38,391 nt of DNA from a virus, in IMG/VR virus record IMGVR_UViG_3300042331_000081, positions 1 to 38,391 of that record; one strand, 5' to 3'. The notes under the pieces were generated by a model that was not told where the DNA came from, did no database searches, and worked only from the letters and a program-made list of their open reading frames with translations. Below are positions 37,717 to 38,391 of the stretch, piece after piece; positions within the stretch are counted from its first letter, which is position 1, and each line of letters opens with the position of its first letter. A program made the translations under genes and the position numbers.

Positions 37717-38391
37717 TGAAGTTTACCCTAACCGAAACACAAACGACCGCGTACGATTACGCCGTAGACGGTAGTAAACGCGTTATAGTTTTCGGCGGGG
37801 CAATACGTGGCGGTAAGACGTATTGGCTATTATTAACCCTAACATCGCTTTGTTTAACTTACCCGCGCTCGAGGTGGGCAGTTATTCGTAAAAGCCTACC
37901 CGATTTAAAACGCACCACGTTCCCGAGCTTTGCCTCTATAATGATGGACGGCGTAAGTAACTACGTTAAAAATTGGAATAGAGAAACAAACGTTATAACT
38001 TTTACCAACGGCTCGGAGCTTATCTTTATGGCTGAAAGTTTCGACGAAGATAAAGACCTAAACCGCTTTAGGGGTTTGGAAATAAACGGCGCTGGCTTGG
38101 ACGAAGTAAACGAACTGCAAGAGGTAACGTTTTACAAAGTACAAGAGCGTATAGGTAGCTGGAATAAAGCACACGGTAAGCCGCCTATCGTTTGCCTTGC
38201 TACGTGTAACCCAGCGCAAAATTGGGTTAAGTCGATTATATACAATCGTTACCGGGAAAACACCCTACCCGAACGCTGGGCTTACATACCGAGCCGCATA
38301 ACGGATAACCCGCACATCGCACCCGAATATCTAGAGAGCTTAAAGGAATTACCGCCTATTCAGTACGCCCGTTTCGTCGAGGGCGATTGGG
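37716..38391 (+). CDS. terL: Terminase large subunit, N-terminal part (ATPase domain)
   Basis: This is the 5' part of the gene that continues at position 1 (see there; 425 residues in all). Walker A reads GGAIRGGKT at residues 27-35. The Walker B region is INGAGLDEVNEL, with the acidic pair D-E, and the coupling motif reads CLATCNP. These make the packaging ATPase that pumps DNA into the head through the portal. The start ATG overlaps the stop of the membrane peptide by one base. In this window the last 127 bases repeat positions 1-127. Confidence 0.95.
   Translation, partial: MKFTLTETQTTAYDYAVDGSKRVIVFGGAIRGGKTYWLLLTLTSLCLTYPRSRWAVIRKSLPDLKRTTFPSFASIMMDGVSNYVKNWNRETNVITFTNGSELIFMAESFDEDKDLNRFRGLEINGAGLDEVNELQEVTFYKVQERIGSWNKAHGKPPIVCLATCNPAQNWVKSIIYNRYRENTLPERWAYIPSRITDNPHIAPEYLESLKELPPIQYARFVEGDW
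38265..38391. repeat. Terminal direct repeat, right copy (circular closure)
   Basis: Exact copy of positions 1-127; see the left copy. It should be removed when the circle is closed. Confidence 0.95.

Noticed and set aside
1-38391. CRISPR array, integrase, repressor, tRNA genes
   Set aside because: I found no regularly spaced repeats, no tyrosine or serine recombinase motifs, no repressor-type divergent pair and no convincing tRNA fold on either strand.

Overview
The window is one complete, circularly closed genome of a tailed double-stranded DNA phage. The first 127 bases recur exactly as the last 127 (1-127 = 38265-38391), so the unique circle is 38,264 bp and the large terminase gene runs across the join. 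The host is most likely a member of the Bacteroidota. The clear promoters follow the Bacteroides-type pattern TTTG-N19-TAnnTTTG, ribosome-binding sites are A-rich without a Shine-Dalgarno, and many proteins look like those of Bacteroidota siphophages. A tape-measure protein without a recognisable sheath gene suggests a long non-contractile tail. I see no integrase or repressor, so a lytic cycle is the simplest reading. No tRNA, DNA polymerase or primase is recognisable; replication probably leans on host polymerase recruited by a phage DnaB-type helicase.

Layout on the + strand, read around the circle. (1) 35639-729: small genes, a HAD-type phosphatase, small terminase, a 35-residue membrane peptide and large terminase. 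(2) 726-9340: tail module with a probable tail assembly chaperone, tape measure, two large distal-tail/baseplate-type proteins and a probable tail tube protein. (3) 9315-10914: a glycosyltransferase and a SAM methyltransferase inside the virion block. (4) 10988-21697: portal, MuF-type minor head protein, scaffold, major capsid protein, connector/neck proteins and a long fibre-like protein. (5) 21717-24797: fibre tip-like protein, GH24 endolysin, holin candidate, other membrane proteins and a PAS-plus-DHp protein that resembles a histidine kinase without its ATPase domain. (6) 24921-33665: early/replication module with an SSB-like protein, PD-(D/E)XK and VRR nucleases, SNF2-type helicase, DNA methyltransferase, DUF6291-type initiator-like protein and DnaB helicase. 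(7) 33671-35623: AT-rich foreign-looking segment with a ParB-like gene and three small genes, bounded by imperfect palindromes that resemble integron attC sites.

Almost every coding gene is on the + strand. The exception is an island at about 15.6-16.15 kb between the scaffold operon and the capsid gene. It carries a small basic minus-strand ORF, several hairpins and what looks like a 97-nt minus-strand RNA whose two hairpin loops are complementary.

The most notable observations are: attC-like cassette architecture in a phage; a truncated sensor-kinase-like protein next to the lysis genes; the candidate kissing-loop RNA; a set of genes whose start codon sits exactly five bases after the -7 promoter box, implying leaderless mRNAs; and a 5' leader motif recurring before at least six start codons.
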